A stretch of 64,000 bases of DNA from Sternotherus odoratus (lineage: Eukaryota; Chordata; Testudines; Kinosternidae): the NCBI GenBank assembly GCA_032164245.1, contig JAVMKO010000002.1, positions 177,946,920 to 178,010,919 of the forward strand, read 5' to 3'. Both the position numbers and the translations under genes were made by a program. The notes beneath the pieces were generated by a model. The model was not told the origin of the DNA, searched no databases, and worked only from the letters and a program-made list of their open reading frames with translations. This document shows positions 11,191 through 21,456 of the stretch, piece by piece (the stretch's first letter is position 1; every line of letters begins with the position of its first letter).

Positions 11191-11481
11191 CTACCTGAGG
11201 TTTGCAAAGCCCAGGAGACACGTGTTGCGGGCCCGAGCCTGGCAGACAGGGGAGACAGACCAGCTGACTCAGTGAGGGGGAAGGAAGCTGGTGTGGGAGA
11301 AGGCCTGGTCCCCCACATCTGACCCCCAGCTCCTCTTCCCTAAGCACTTTGGCCCGTGTCCACGGGCTTTTACACTAGTAGCAACATACATTTGTCTAAA
11401 GCGGCAGCAGGCGGAGAAGCCGCAGCGAGCTGAGTGCTCAACCCGCTGCGGCTTTAGAGTTTCCCCGGGGCAGGCGGCAGG

Positions 11482-11592
11482 ACCCCGGCTGGCTAGGGGC
11501 CAGCGGGGGGAAACCCCAAAGCAGTGCAGGGCTAAGCACTCCGTCTGCCACTGCTTTGGGGTTTCCCCCGCTGGCCCCTTGCCAGCCGGGGT
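11482..11592. repeat. Inverted repeat with 22-bp loop near the 3' end of the hAT element
   Basis: Left arm 11482-11526 (starting ACCCCGGCTGGCTAGGGGCC) and right arm 11549-11592 (ending GGCCCCTTGCCAGCCGGGGT) are reverse complements with one mismatch and a small indel. It could form a 44-bp stem. Confidence 0.75.
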
Positions 11593-11889
11593 CTCAGCTC
11601 CCGTTGCCAGCCTGGGCTTCCTCGGGAGGGGGTGGGGGAGCGGCCCGCGAATGACATTGAGGTGCTGTCGTCTTTACCAGAAGGCCCACAAACGATCAGG
11701 GTAACGGGCCCCAAAATTTCTGTCGCCAGGCCTGCTTGACAGTGCAGTGATTGCTCACTAGGACAATCCTCTTTCGCAAAGATTTTAAATCATCATCTTG
11801 ACCTCAGATATCACTGATTCCCAATCTCTTTCCTAGCAACACAACTCTGTGCCTGTGGGGACTGGTGAGAAATGGGGTACCTGGTTGAA

Positions 11890-12055
11890 CCATGTGGCAA
11901 GACTGAAGAAATACAATGTACTCTAGCCTGACCTTAAAAACCTCTAAGGAAGGAGATTCCACCACCTCTCTAGGTACCCATTACAGGGCTTCATCACCCT
12001 CCTAGTGAAATAGTGTTTCCTAATATCCAACCTAAGCATACAGTGCTTGTGGCCC
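11890..12055 (-). mobile_element. CR1 LINE 3' end fragment, reverse orientation
   Basis: AAGGAGATTCCACCACCTCTC, CTCCTAGTGAAATAGTG and TTTCCTAATATCCAACCTAA match the corresponding stretch of the CR1 copy at 15838-15930. The fragment is 5'-truncated. From about 12048 to 12135 (GTGGCCCAGGATGGCTATGA, AATGTGGCCCAGGAAAGCC) the sequence changes to what looks like a collapsed hAT MITE. Confidence 0.65.
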
Positions 12056-12139
12056 AGGATGGCTATGAATGCGGCCCAACACAACTCGTCTTCTTCCAAT
12101 GTGGCCCAGGAAAGCCAAAAGATTGGACACCCATGAAAT

Positions 12140-14094
12140 ACAGAAAGCATTCGGCTCCGGAGCTGTTAATCCAGCATCATTCACTGTTACTAAAATATAA
12201 GAAGGAAAAGTACAATCATTACTGTAAACTATAGTTTACAGAGAGCGCTGGAAAATATGCTCTGTAATATTATTAGCCCATTGGGTGGTGACAAGCTGTC
12301 AGACAGTTAATCAAACCATCCGTGTGGGTGGGCAATGTAAATGCAAAATCTATTGGCGAGGATACAATGGATTATCTTGGCTGACTTGTATAGCCTTTGA
12401 GACAGTTTCTCTGCAATTCCCAGGGTTTCATTCAGATTTCTTTCAGTTTCTGTCAGTACAGACTCTGAGGGTTTTTTTTTTTTTCAGGCTTCCACAACCC
12501 CCCAAAACTTGGCCAAAGTTTTGCCTGCATGTGCATTGAAACCATAGAGTTCTGCATGGCGTACAGCCAACAGCTTAAATAAGTGTCATTTCTTGCAAAA
12601 ATCTGCCTGGGCTTTCTTGAAACTGAGCCTGAGTTCACTGAAAGGTTTATGAACAACCGAGAGCCTTTAGAAAGACAGCTTACAATGCACGGTGCTGCAT
12701 GCAGTCAAATGGTATTCCATGCTGTTTAACACAAGAAACTGGTGATTTTCAAATTGACATTAAATGAGAAATCGATTAATAACAGTTGATATTAAAATAA
12801 CACAATTGTACTTAACTGATGCAAAAAGGTTTGGTCTATGGGGGGGAAAAAATCTTCACAAGAGCAGTTTTTCCACAAAGTGAGATGTTTATTAGACTCG
12901 ACTCTATGCAACAAAATACATTTGAATTTTCTACCATAATTAGCATTACAAAATGACCATTACTGTCATGTAAATCTGGTGCTTTGTGTTCTTTGGAGTC
13001 ACATTTGGGGGGGGGGGGGAGAGAGGTGTTCAAGAAAAAACAGAAAAGCAGATTGTTCCTTGAAGGATCACTTGCAAGTAATGTAGAATGTTAGATAGAC
13101 AGTACAAACTTGTACTTGTAGAAGCTGCTACACTTGAAAGAATATTTTATAAGTAAGACAAATAACTGTTCAGCAGCTCTTTCATGCCCTCTGCAGTTAA
13201 CTCTATTTCTTGTGTATGTGCAGTCAAACTAAGATCTGTTGTTTTTCCTCCTAATGCAATTTACCTAGGGTAAATATCAGTACATCAGGGGAGTAATGCT
13301 GTTGTGGTTTCTGTTACTCACACCTGCCACTGACAAGCAAAGCAACCGAGTGGAAGGAGGTTGTACTGTACATAGTCTAATTCATAGGAGCGGTTCAGAG
13401 CACTGAAATACAAGCACATTATTGCAGGTACTGTTTGATGGCATGACTAACGTTTCACAAGTTTACCTGTCACGGCACACACAATTATCTGTGCACTGGT
13501 TAACATATACATGCAGTATTCAAAACTGAATGAAAATTGCAGATCTTGAATATAGCTGACTGTCAAAACTGCTTTGAAATAAGCAGGGCTATGGCTAAAG
13601 TTTCTTTTATAAATTTCATTTGACTAATGATCAGTTTTAAATATGTGTGCCGGATTCAATTACTGCTGCTCACATTCACACAAATAAAAGTATCATGAAA
13701 TTAATCATCTAAATTAGTACAGATGAAATTGCTTGTGTATGAATTAAGAGGAAGTTCTTTAATCATTCATTTTAGCAGCTAGCAGGCTTAGCTGCTAAAG
13801 ATTAAAAATAAGAATGGTCCCTTGGAAGTAGAATAATAAATGACAATAATGGGAATATGAAAATGATTCCAGACCCTGATCCAGCAAAGATTTAAGTGTA
13901 TATCTCACCAAAAGTATGTGAGTAGTCCCTCTTGACTATTTATTTGCTTTGCTAGATTAGACCACAGACTGTAAAATCTTGGAAATCAATTTTTAAGTAT
14001 GTTTGTACAGTGCCAGAGATGGTAGAGGCATTCAGAGCTGGCCAGGGAGAGGATTCTGGGCATGTGGGACCACACAGAAGAAGGAGAGGGTCTC
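12140..14094. other. AT-rich non-coding DNA, no gene seen
   Basis: No repeat family recognised apart from a T run at 12472-12484 and a G run at about 13008-13019. Only short ORFs occur and none has protein-like composition. Confidence 0.5.
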
Positions 14095-14220
14095 AAGTGT
14101 AAGGCACTAGATTGTGACTCGGGAGTCTGGGATTTAAATCTTGGCTCTGTTACAGACTTCCTGTGTTACCGTGACAGGATACTTAGTCCATGCATCAGTT
14201 TTCCATCTGTAAAATGGGAA
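14095..14220 (+). repeat. MIR-type CORE-SINE, 5' two thirds
   Basis: AGGCACTAGATTGTGACTCG, GGAGTCTGGGATTTAAATCT, TGGCTCTGTTACAGACTTCC and CAGTTTTCCATCTGTAAAAT then GGGAATA follow the MIR consensus order. The Tigger-type element at 14223 is inserted directly after it. Confidence 0.7.
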
Positions 14221-14222
14221 TA

Positions 14223-14955
14223 CAGTGAAACCTCGATTTAACGGACCTCCATTTAACGGACTTCGGATGCAACGGACAAATTTTTTCAGAAAGTCTGATG
14301 CATCCGAAATCCGTTTGTGGAGGGTTCCACCGGGGTTTGAGCCAGGGGGCGGGCTGCTGCCCGGCCCCCGGCACCATGCTGGCTATGTGGAGGGTCACGG
14401 GAGCCGGGACCCTGCGGTTGTCAGCCCGCGCGCGCGGCAGCCGCCGCGGTTTGATCCGGGGGCGGGCTGCCGCCTGGCCCCCAGCAGTGTTCACCCTCCT
14501 TGGAGGGTCCCGGGAGCCGGGACCCTGCGGGCTCTGAGCCCGCGCACCGCAGCCGCCGCCGTTTGATCCGGGGGCGGGCTGCTGCCCGGCTCCCAGCACC
14601 ATTCACCCTCCTTGGAGTGTCCCGGGAGCCGGGACCCTGCGGGCTCTCTGCCCGCTCGCAGCAGCCGCCGCGGTTTGAGCCGGGGGCGGGCGGGCTGACA
14701 GCTCCCGCCCTGGTCCCAGCAGCCGGGGACCCCGGCGGGCGGGCTGCTAACTGCCGCCGGGTCCCAGCAGCCGGGACCCGGGCAGGCGGGTTGACGGTAA
14801 AACCTTGATATAACGGACTAATTCGGGCGAGGGGGTGTCCGTTAAATCCGAAAGTCCTGTTATTTAATAATTTAAAAAAATTATTAAATAACGGACTTTC
14901 GGATGTAACGGACACCCCCTCGCCCAAATTAGTCCGTTAAATCGAGGTTTCACTG
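14223..14955. mobile_element. Tigger/pogo-type MITE (733 bp) with TA duplication
   Basis: Ends CAGTGAAACCTCGATTTAAC and GTTAAATCGAGGTTTCACTG are perfect 20-bp inverted repeats flanked by TA (14221-14222, 14956-14957). The core 14330-14790 holds four GC-rich units beginning GGTTTGAGCC or GGTTTGATCCGGGGGCGGGC, spaced about 120 bp, a different repeat from the core of the copies at 4374 and 27967. The 3' part carries a second, inverted copy of the element end, giving a hairpin (next entry). No transposase is present; the long ORFs over the core are repeat artefacts. Confidence 0.88.
14797..14955. repeat. Imperfect palindrome formed by an inverted duplication of the element end
   Basis: GGTAAAACCTTGATATAACG at 14797 is the mirrored form of the terminal repeat at the right end. 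The arms meet near 14875 in a TTTAAAAAAATTATTAAATA spacer. Arms are about 75 bp with few mismatches, including shared GGGCGAGGGGGTGTCCGTTA. Confidence 0.8.
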
Positions 14956-14979
14956 TAATAAAACTTACTTTCTCATGCC

Positions 14980-15666
14980 TGTAGCAGGGTGACCACCCAC
15001 TCCAGTTCAAAAGGGCTTAAACAGCCCTGGGAGAAGCCTGAAGCAGGGAAGGAGATTAAGGACAGCTGGGTCAGCTGATTGGGTAGCTGACCACAGTTGT
15101 GGCCAATGTAATTAGGGCCCAGCTGGCCCTTATAAGAGGGCAGGGGGCTAGAGGTAAGTAGTCCTCCTCTAGCCTTTGGAGAGGGAGGACCTGACTGCTG
15201 GAGCGAAGCAGGGTACCAGGAGTAGGGCAGGGCTGGGGGAAGGATAGCAGAGCGGTGGATCTCTGACCTGGAAACCCCCGCAGGCTGCCTGGCCTAGTCT
15301 ATGGCCAAATAGATACTGGAGGTGCAGGGGCAGCCCTAAGGGTAGGCAGGGGCAGCAGGTCCAAACCCCATTGCCGGTGATAAGTAACAATTAGACTGCA
15401 GTCTTCCCCAGTGAATGGGGGCAAATGGGGGCTGGCAGTTTCCTATATTGAGGCAAGGTGGGGATAGGGGGTGGGGATTCCCCAGGGAGGGGAGACCCTG
15501 AGCTCTGTGGGGGTACTGCAGGGGTGTACCACTGGGGTCTGGGAGGGACATGGGGCCAGCACTGAGCGGGACATCGGCCTGCAGTGGGTGCTCTGCAGGC
15601 TGTTGAGCTAATTCCCCTGATGACCAGCAGGAGGCGCCAGCAGGGGTGAGTTGCTGTACGGTTACA
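14980..15666 (+). mobile_element. Solo LTR (687 bp) with TSD ATGCC
   Basis: Starts TGTAGCAGGGTGACC, ends GTACGGTTACA (TG...CA) and is flanked by a perfect 5-bp duplication, ATGCC, at 14975-14979 and 15667-15671. A TATA box-like CCCTTATAAGAGGG lies at 15127-15140. No internal region remains, so this is what LTR-LTR recombination leaves. The last 60 bases resemble those of the LTR at 342-1311, and the first nine bases equal those of the solo LTR at 35477. Gypsy or retroviral origin is not resolved. No AATAAA was found. Confidence 0.85.
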
Positions 15667-15734
15667 ATGCCCTTTGCCAATTTTGTCTGTCATGCTCATG
15701 GGTGCAGGCATGGTTTCTTACTATTGTCTGTGTT

Positions 15735-15829
15735 CAGCGCCTATTGCAACCTTTAGCACGCAGCCCATCAGGGTAATCCGCTATTGGACCATGAGACATT
15801 TGTTTACATTGACCGTCCACAGGCAGAAA
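15735..15829. repeat. DNA-transposon remnant (low certainty)
   Basis: CAGCCCATCAGGGTAATCCG followed by CATTTGTTTACATTGACCGTC resembles one end of a GC-rich amniote MITE. The second end is missing. Confidence 0.3.
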
Positions 15830-15891
15830 CCTCTAGGGAAGGAGATTCCATGACCTCATTAGGTAACCCATTCCAGTGCTACATCACCCTC

Positions 15892-16233
15892 CTAGTGAAA
15901 AAAGTTTTTCCTAATATCCAATCTAAACCTTCCCAACTGCAACTTGAGACCATTACTCCTTGTTCTGTCACCTGCCACCACTGAGAACAATCTAGATCCA
16001 TCCTCTTTGGAACCCCCTTTCAGGTAGTTGAAAGCAGCTATCAAATCTCCCCTCAATCTTCTCTTCTGCAGATTAAACAATCCCAGTTCCCTCCGCCTCT
16101 CCTCATAAGTCATGTGTTCCAGCCCCCTAATCATTTTTGTTGCCCTCCCCTGGACTCTTTCCAATTTTTCCACATCCTTCTTGTAGTGTTTGCTCCAAAA
16201 CTGAACACTGTACTCCAGATGAGGCCTTACCAA
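15892..16233 (-). pseudogene. CR1 ORF2 C-terminal region
   Basis: Encodes 113 residues with the signature of the CR1 C-terminal region: [57 protein letters not shown] and [12 protein letters not shown]. This part follows the palm and thumb of the reverse transcriptase in CR1 ORF2. Read on the minus strand it lies downstream of the RT fragment at 16721-17308, in the expected order. Between them (16234-16720) the frame is broken by stops, although [10 protein letters not shown] and the catalytic-box variant FVDDTKLGG (16571-16585, minus strand) are still readable. It is a fragment of a decayed ORF, not a gene of its own. Confidence 0.85.
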
Positions 16234-16720
16234 TGTCTCATAGAGGGGAACAGTTATGTCCCTTGATCTGCTGGCAATGCCCCCTACTTATACAGCCCAA
16301 AATGCTGTTAGCCTTCTTGGCAACAAGGGCACACTGTTGACTCATGTCCAGCTTCTCGTCCACTGTAACCCCCAGGGCCTTTTCTTCAGAACTGCTGCCT
16401 AGCCCTTCAGTCCCTAGTCGGTAGCAGTGCATGGGATTCTGTCGTCCTTAGTGTCTGCACTTGTCTTTGTTGAACCTCATCAGATTTCTTTTGGCCCAAT
16501 CCTCTCATTTGTCTAGGTCCCTCTGTATCCTATCCCTACCCTGTGGTATATCTACCACTCCTCCCAGTTTAGTGTCATCTACAAACTTGCTGAGGGTTCA
16601 GTCCACGTCATTCTCCAGATCATTGATAAAGATATTGAACAAAACTGGACCCAGGACCGACCCTTGGGGTACTCCACTTGATATCGACTGCCAACTAGAC
16701 ATGGAGCCATTAATCACTAC

Positions 16721-17308
16721 TCATTGAGCCCGATGATCCAGCCAGCTTTCTATCCAGCTTATAGTCCATTTATCCAGCCCATAGGTCTTTAACTTGCTGG
16801 CAAGAATACTGTGGGAGACCATATCAAAAGCTTTGCTAAAGTCAAGGATTAACACATCCACTGCTTTTCCCTCATCCACAGAGCCAGTTATCTCATCATA
16901 GAAGGCAATTAGGTTAGTCAGGCATGATTTGCCCTTGGTGAATCCATGCTGACTGTTCCTGATCACTTTCTTCTCCTCTAAGTGCTTCAAAATAGATTCC
17001 TTGAGGACCTGCTCCATGATTGTTCCAGGGACTGATGTGAGGCTGACTGGCCTGTAGTTCCCCAGATCCTCCTTATTTCCTTTTTTAAAGATGGGCACTA
17101 AATTAGCCTTTTTCCAGTCATCTGGGACCTCCCTCGATCGCCAGGAGTTTTTAAAGATAATGGCCAATGGCTCTGCAATCACATCTGCCAACTTCTTTAG
17201 CATGCCAGGATGCAGCGCATCTGCCTCATGGCCTTGTGCTTGTCCAGCTCTTCTAAATAGTCCTGAACCACTTCTTTTTCCACAGAGGACTGGTCGCCTC
17301 CTCCCCAT
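16721..17308 (-). pseudogene. CR1 ORF2 reverse transcriptase, N-terminal half
   Basis: 195 residues with typical CR1 RT blocks in order: LADVIAEPLAIIFKNSW, VPDDWKKANLVPIFKKGNK, DLGNYRPVSLTSVPGTIMEQ, NSQHGFTKGKSCLTNLIAFY, VDVLILDFSKAFDMVSHSIL and WIESWLDHRAQ. The LDFSKAFD block holds the first catalytic aspartate of the palm. The frame then meets a TGA at 16721-16723 exactly where the intact family continues to VVINGS, so translation would end before the second catalytic box. The role in an intact element is target-primed reverse transcription of the CR1 RNA; this copy cannot perform it. Confidence 0.9.
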
Positions 17309-17713
17309 GTCGTGCTGCCCAGTGTAGTAGTCTGGGAGCTGACCTTGCTCATGAAGACAGAGGCAAAAAAAGCATTGAGTACACTTGCTTTTTACACATC
17401 CTCTGTCACTAGATTGCCTTCCTCATTCAGTAAGTGCCCACACTTTCCTTGGCTTTCTTCTTGTTGCTAACATACCTGAAGAAACCTTTCTTGTTACACT
17501 TAACATCCCTTGCTTAGCTGCAGCTCCAAGTGAAACTTCCTGATTTCACTCCTGCATGCCTGAGCAGTATTTTTATACTCTTCTCTGGTCATTTGTCAAA
17601 TCTTCTACTTCTTGTAAGCTTCTTTTTTGCCTTTAAGATCAGCAAGGATTTCACCGTTAAGCCAAGCGGTCGCCTGCCATATTTACTATACTTTCTATAC
17701 GTCAGGATGGTTT

Positions 17714-17798
17714 CTTCTTCGAGTGCTTGCTCATGTCCATTCCAACAGTGTGTGCGCACCGCGCATGCACGGTCCTGGAAGATTTTTCCCCAGCGGTA
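17714..17798. repeat. DIRS left inverted terminal repeat
   Basis: CTTCTTCGAGTGCTTGCTCA then TGTCCATTCCAACAGTGTGT then GCGCACCGCGCATGCACGGT and AGATTTTTCCCCAGCGGTA mirror the right terminal repeat at 22752-22840, with small differences at the outer edge. Confidence 0.85.
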
Positions 17799-17845
17799 GT
17801 CAACCACCGTGTGCGTCGGGGCAGACGGGATCCACCCCGAAGTCC

Positions 17846-17914
17846 CATGATGCCAAGAAATTGGACTTGTTTGGTCGAAAAGTTTATTCTTCGGGAGCCC
17901 TCCAGCTGCGCATC
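17846..17914 (+). pseudogene. DIRS Gag, 5' fragment before the LTR insertion
   Basis: Encodes HDAKKLDLFGRKVYSS and GALQLRI in frame 2, ending exactly at the GCATC target site of the nested LTR. The reading frame resumes in the same frame after the second GCATC at 18972. The DIRS left terminal repeat ends only about 48 bp upstream, so most of the N-terminal half of gag is missing. Gag would package the element RNA; here it is broken twice. Confidence 0.75.
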
Positions 17915-18971
17915 TGTCACGGTACTGAAACAGTTTGGTACCGTGTAGATCAATGGGTGCACGAAATATTATGGGAAGGGGGTCATAACAGGTGTCTTAT
18001 GTAGGTATCTATTCCATATGTGTGTATCTATTCTGTAACTAAAGTTAAAGCTTCAAGCTGTACTTCAAGCTTGGCTCCTGTGAAGGCTCAAACAGGCTGG
18101 GGCTGCCTGATGGCCCATTAAGGGACATCAACCACACAATGGATTTTGTATATGCCTGTCCACACCCAAGCTGCTCTAGGAATGTCACTGCCTGGTCAGA
18201 AACTGAATCCTGGAGAAGTCTGGTGATTGGACCTTGTGACCATAAGCCTCCATTTTGCAACCGGACTCTGCAGAAGAAGGAGGAGGGGTCTTGGCCCAGA
18301 GAAAAAAGTCTATAAAGCCTGGAAGAACATTCCCCATTTTGTCTTTCACCTCCAGTCTTCAGCCTGCTTTGTTTCCAGCTTTGGATGGAACTTTGCTACT
18401 CTGGGAACTCTGGACAATGGTACTGACCCATCCCCCAAATGGGATGCATCCAAAGACTTTGATTTGAACCTGCAGTTTATTCTACCTTTGCTGCAAGCCT
18501 AAGCTAAGAGATGTGCCATTACTGCGTGTAATTGATTTATTTTAACCATTCTTAACCCTCACCTATACCTTTTCCCTTTTATAATAAACCTTTAGATTTT
18601 AGATTCTAAAGGATTGGCTACAGCGTAATTTGTGGTAAGATCTGATTGGTATATTGACCTGGGTCTGGGGCCTGATTCTTTGGAATTGGGGAGAACCGTT
18701 TTCTTTATTTGGGGTATTGGTTTTCATAACCATTGATCCCCAGGACAGGTGGCTGCTGGTGGTGATACTGGGAATCTGGAGTGTCTTAAGGGGATTGCTT
18801 GTGTGACTTGCGGTTAGCCAGTGGGGTGAGACCAAAGTCTTTTCTGTTTAGCTGGTTTGGTTTGCCTTAGGGTGGAGAAACCCCAGCTTTGGGCTGTAGT
18901 TGCCCTTTTGGAAGCAATCTGTCCTGATCTGACGCTCACAGTTGGATCCCACCAGGAACAGCACCGTCACA
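17915..18971 (+). mobile_element. Solo LTR (1057 bp) inserted in DIRS gag, TSD GCATC
   Basis: Begins TGTCACGGTACTG, ends GCACCGTCACA and is flanked by a perfect GCATC at 17910-17914 and 18972-18976. A TATA box (GTCTATAAAGCC, 18309-18320) and an AATAAA (18583-18588) give plus-strand LTR polarity. There is no internal retroviral sequence. Inserting LTR plus duplication adds 1062 bp, a multiple of three, but the LTR brings stops (the frame closes at 18002-18004). The LTR must be younger than the DIRS element, which must be younger than the CR1. Confidence 0.9.
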
Positions 18972-19534
18972 GCATCACAAACCAGCAAGCAGCTTTGGGG
19001 AGATACGCCTATAATTCTTGGTCGGCAATGTCGAAATTCCACGCCCAACTTCCCACGGACTCTCACTCCGAATTTAAGTCCATCCTAGAGGAAGGTAGGG
19101 TTGTCTCAAGAGCAGCCCTCCAGGCCGCTCTGGACTCCGCTGATTCGGCCTCATGCACCATGGCAACAGCCATAGCTATGAAACGGGCATGGTTGCAAGT
19201 CTCCGGGATCCCACCCCCGGTACAATCTACTATACAGGACCTGCCCTTCGATAAGCAGGGTCTGTTTTCCGAGGACACTGATAAACAATTACATTCTATG
19301 AAGGACTCCAGGACCATGTTGCGATCTCTGGGCCTCCATACTCCTCAGCCTCTCCGAAGGCCTTTCAGACCTCCCCCTCCTACACAACCAAGGCCTTACC
19401 AGTTGCCTCCTCGGAGGGACCTCCCTAGGAGGGGCGGTAGGGGCAATGGCAGGGGACGCCCTCGCTCCTCGTCCAGGAACGGACAACAGAACTCGGGGCC
19501 CAGAAACCAGCAAGGGCCCAGACCTAATTTTTGA
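18972..19534 (+). pseudogene. DIRS Gag, 3' part
   Basis: Continues gag in frame 2: ITNQQAALGRYAYNSWSAMS, LPTDSHSEFKSILEEGR, RAALQAALDSADSASCTMAT, QSTIQDLPFDKQGLFSEDTD, LHSMKDSRTMLRSLGLHTPQ, then a basic tail rich in Pro, Arg, Gly and Gln and a stop at 19532-19534. The helical alanine-rich segment followed by a basic RGG-like tail fits a nucleic-acid-binding capsid-like protein of DIRS elements. The upstream Met codon at 18857 lies in the LTR and is not the true start. The 3' end overlaps the start of the RT frame by about 89 bp. Confidence 0.85.
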
Positions 19535-21456
19535 AGTTGCGCCCGAGGGCCTCAGACCAGTTCCCTTGGATCCATCACGTCCCTTTGTGAACCGCTTATC
19601 CCACTTTTACCAGGAGTGGGCCCTACTTACTTCAGACAAATGGGTCCTCAGCCTGGTGAGGGTGGGATATTCTATCCAATTCTCCTCCCTTCTGCCCCAC
19701 CATCCTCCCTCCCCGTCCCTCTTCAGGGACCCATTTCACGAGCAACTCCTAGTTCAGGAGGTCAATACCCTCTTGTCTTTGGGTGCCATAGAGGAGGTTC
19801 CTCAAGAATTTCGGGGCAAGGGTTACTACTCCCGTTATTTCCTTATCCCGAAGGCCAAAGGTGGTCTTCGTCCTATCCTAGACCTGCGGGGCCTCAACTC
19901 CTACATAAAGAAGCTGAAGTTCCGCATGCTCTCCCTTGCAACCATCATTCCCTCCATGGATCGCGGAGACTGGTTTGCCGCCCTCGACCTAAAGGATGCA
20001 TATTTCCACATTTCAATCATCCCCAGTCACAGGAGGTTCCTGAGATTTGTCTTAGGGGATCACCACTACCAGTTTACAGTACTGTCGTTCGGCCTATCCA
20101 CTGCCCCAAAGGTCTTCACAAAGTGCATGTCCATCGTGGCCGCATTCCTGAGAAGGAGGCAGGTGCATGTATACCCTTACCTGGACGATTGGCTCATCAG
20201 AGCGGAGTCAGAACAGCTAGCGACCCAACACATAGCTCTTACCAGGGCAACTTTCCTCAGGTTGGGCCTCCTGCTAAACGAGCAAAAATCGACCCTAGTG
20301 CCCACTCAGAGGATAGAGTTCATAGGGGCGATATTGGACTCTCAACAGGCAAGGGCATTCCTTCCTCCTACCCGGGCCAGAGCCATAGCAGACTTGATTC
20401 ACTCGGCCCTTCGATTTCCCACCACTACAGTCAGGAACTGCATGGTCCTCTTGGGACATATGGCAGCTTGTACATACGTAGTGCCACACGCCAGGCTGCG
20501 GCTTCGCCCTCTCCAGACCTGGTTGGCAACTGTATACAGACAGGGCAGAGATCCTCTAAACTTGATTGTCACTCTCCCAAACCACACACTATCTTCTCTC
20601 CAATGGTGGCTCCGTCACGACTCCCTCGCAGTAGGAGTCCCCTTCCGGAAGCCTCAGCCGTCAGTAACCTTGGGGACAGATGCTTCCGACCTTGGCTGGG
20701 GAGCACATCTCGGAGACACCAGGACTCAAGGCCTCTGGTCTTGGAGCGAGCTCTCCCTTCACATCAACGTCAGGGAGCTCAGAGCGGTTCGTCTAGCCTG
20801 CCAAGCGTTTCGGGAACGCATACAAGGCAAGTGTGTATTGGTGCTGACAGACAACACAGCAGCAATGTTTTACATAAACAAACAAGGGGGGGGCTCGGTC
20901 CGCTCACCTATGCAGGGAAGCCCTAGCCCTCTGGGAATTTTGTATTTCACACAATATTCACCTCCAAGCCACCTATCTCCCAGGGGTTCAGAATGTATTG
21001 GCAGACACTCTGAGTCGCTCCTTTCAGGGCCACGAGTGGTTGCTCAGGGCCGACATTGCACACTCAATCTTCCTACAGTGGGGGCCTCCCCTCATGGACC
21101 TGTTCGCCACGAGAGCCAACAGGAAGTGCCAGAGGTTTTGTTCCCTACTGAACCTCAGCCCGGGGTCAGAGGCAGACGCCTTTCAGATCCCTTGGAAGGG
21201 GGGTCCACTCTATGCGTTCCCTCCGTTTCCCCTTATCCACAGAGTGCTGCTCAAAGCCCGTCTAGACAGAGCCTCCATGATCCTCATAGCGCCGGCGTGG
21301 CCCCGCCAGCACTGGTACACCCTGCTGATGTCCCTTTCCATCAGGACGCCCATAACTCTCCCACTCCTCCCGACCCTGATCTCTCAGGACCACGGCCGAC
21401 TGCTACACCCCAACCTGCAGTCTCTCCACCTCACGGCGTGGAATATCCGTGGCTGA
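19446..21456 (+). pseudogene. DIRS reverse transcriptase / RNase H ORF (one frameshift)
   Basis: RT: block LDLRGLNSYIKKLKFRM, then FAALDLKDAYFHISI (first catalytic Asp, about residue 181), SFGLSTAPKVFTKCM and YPYLDDWLI (catalytic YLDD, about residue 244). RNase H: LGTDASDLGWGAHLGD (about residue 410), NVRELRAV and LVLTDNTAAMFYINK supply the acidic residues. At 20886-20893 a run of eight G shifts the frame. After it, the expected continuation is found one frame over: VQNVLADTLSRSF, DLFATRANRKCQRFCS, LYAFPPFPLIHRVL and MILIAPAWPRQHWYTLLM, ending at 21456. Reverse transcription of the DIRS RNA is its role. Apart from the G run the ORF looks complete. Confidence 0.88.

Larger units (their letters stand above)
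10271..11734. mobile_element. hAT-type non-autonomous transposon (1464 bp) with minisatellite core
   Basis: Ends CAGGCCCAGCGACA and TGTCGCCAGGCCTG are inverted repeats. Flanks CTTGGCAG (10263-10270) and CTTGACAG (11735-11742) match at 7 of 8 bases, as expected for an aged hAT duplication. The left end (GACTACGGGTACAGCTGTAC, CGGGCCCTGGACTTTAAGG) and the right end (GGGCCCCAAAATTTCTGTC) are shared with the 457-bp element at 38131, so both belong to one family. There is no transposase. Open frames across it come from the GC-rich repeats and are not genes. Confidence 0.75.
15830..17713 (-). mobile_element. CR1 LINE, 3' portion (interrupted by DIRS)
   Basis: Minus-strand CR1 covering the linker, reverse transcriptase and C-terminal region. 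It is contiguous in CR1 order with the endonuclease part at 22873-23615: the sequence up to 17713 (GGTCGCCTGCC, then GTCAGGATGGTTT) continues at 22873 (CCTGCAACCTCAATAAAG). The 5.16 kb between is a DIRS element. Several in-frame stops show that the copy is dead. Confidence 0.9.

Noticed and set aside
14421..14927. 168-codon minus-strand frame
   Set aside because: It lies over the GC-rich core and hairpin of the 14223 element, with opposite-strand frames equally open.
17627..18004. 125-codon frame as a separate gene
   Set aside because: Only its middle part is DIRS gag. The start is DIRS terminal repeat and CR1, and the end is LTR sequence.
18857..18971. Met at 18857 as the start of DIRS Gag
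   Set aside because: It lies inside the inserted LTR, whose right edge and duplication (GCATC) are at 18971-18976. The real gag frame enters only after that.
19616..20926. 436-codon frame overlapping the DIRS reverse transcriptase
   Set aside because: It is out of frame with the RT motifs and shows no domain of its own. It is a shadow of the RT ORF.
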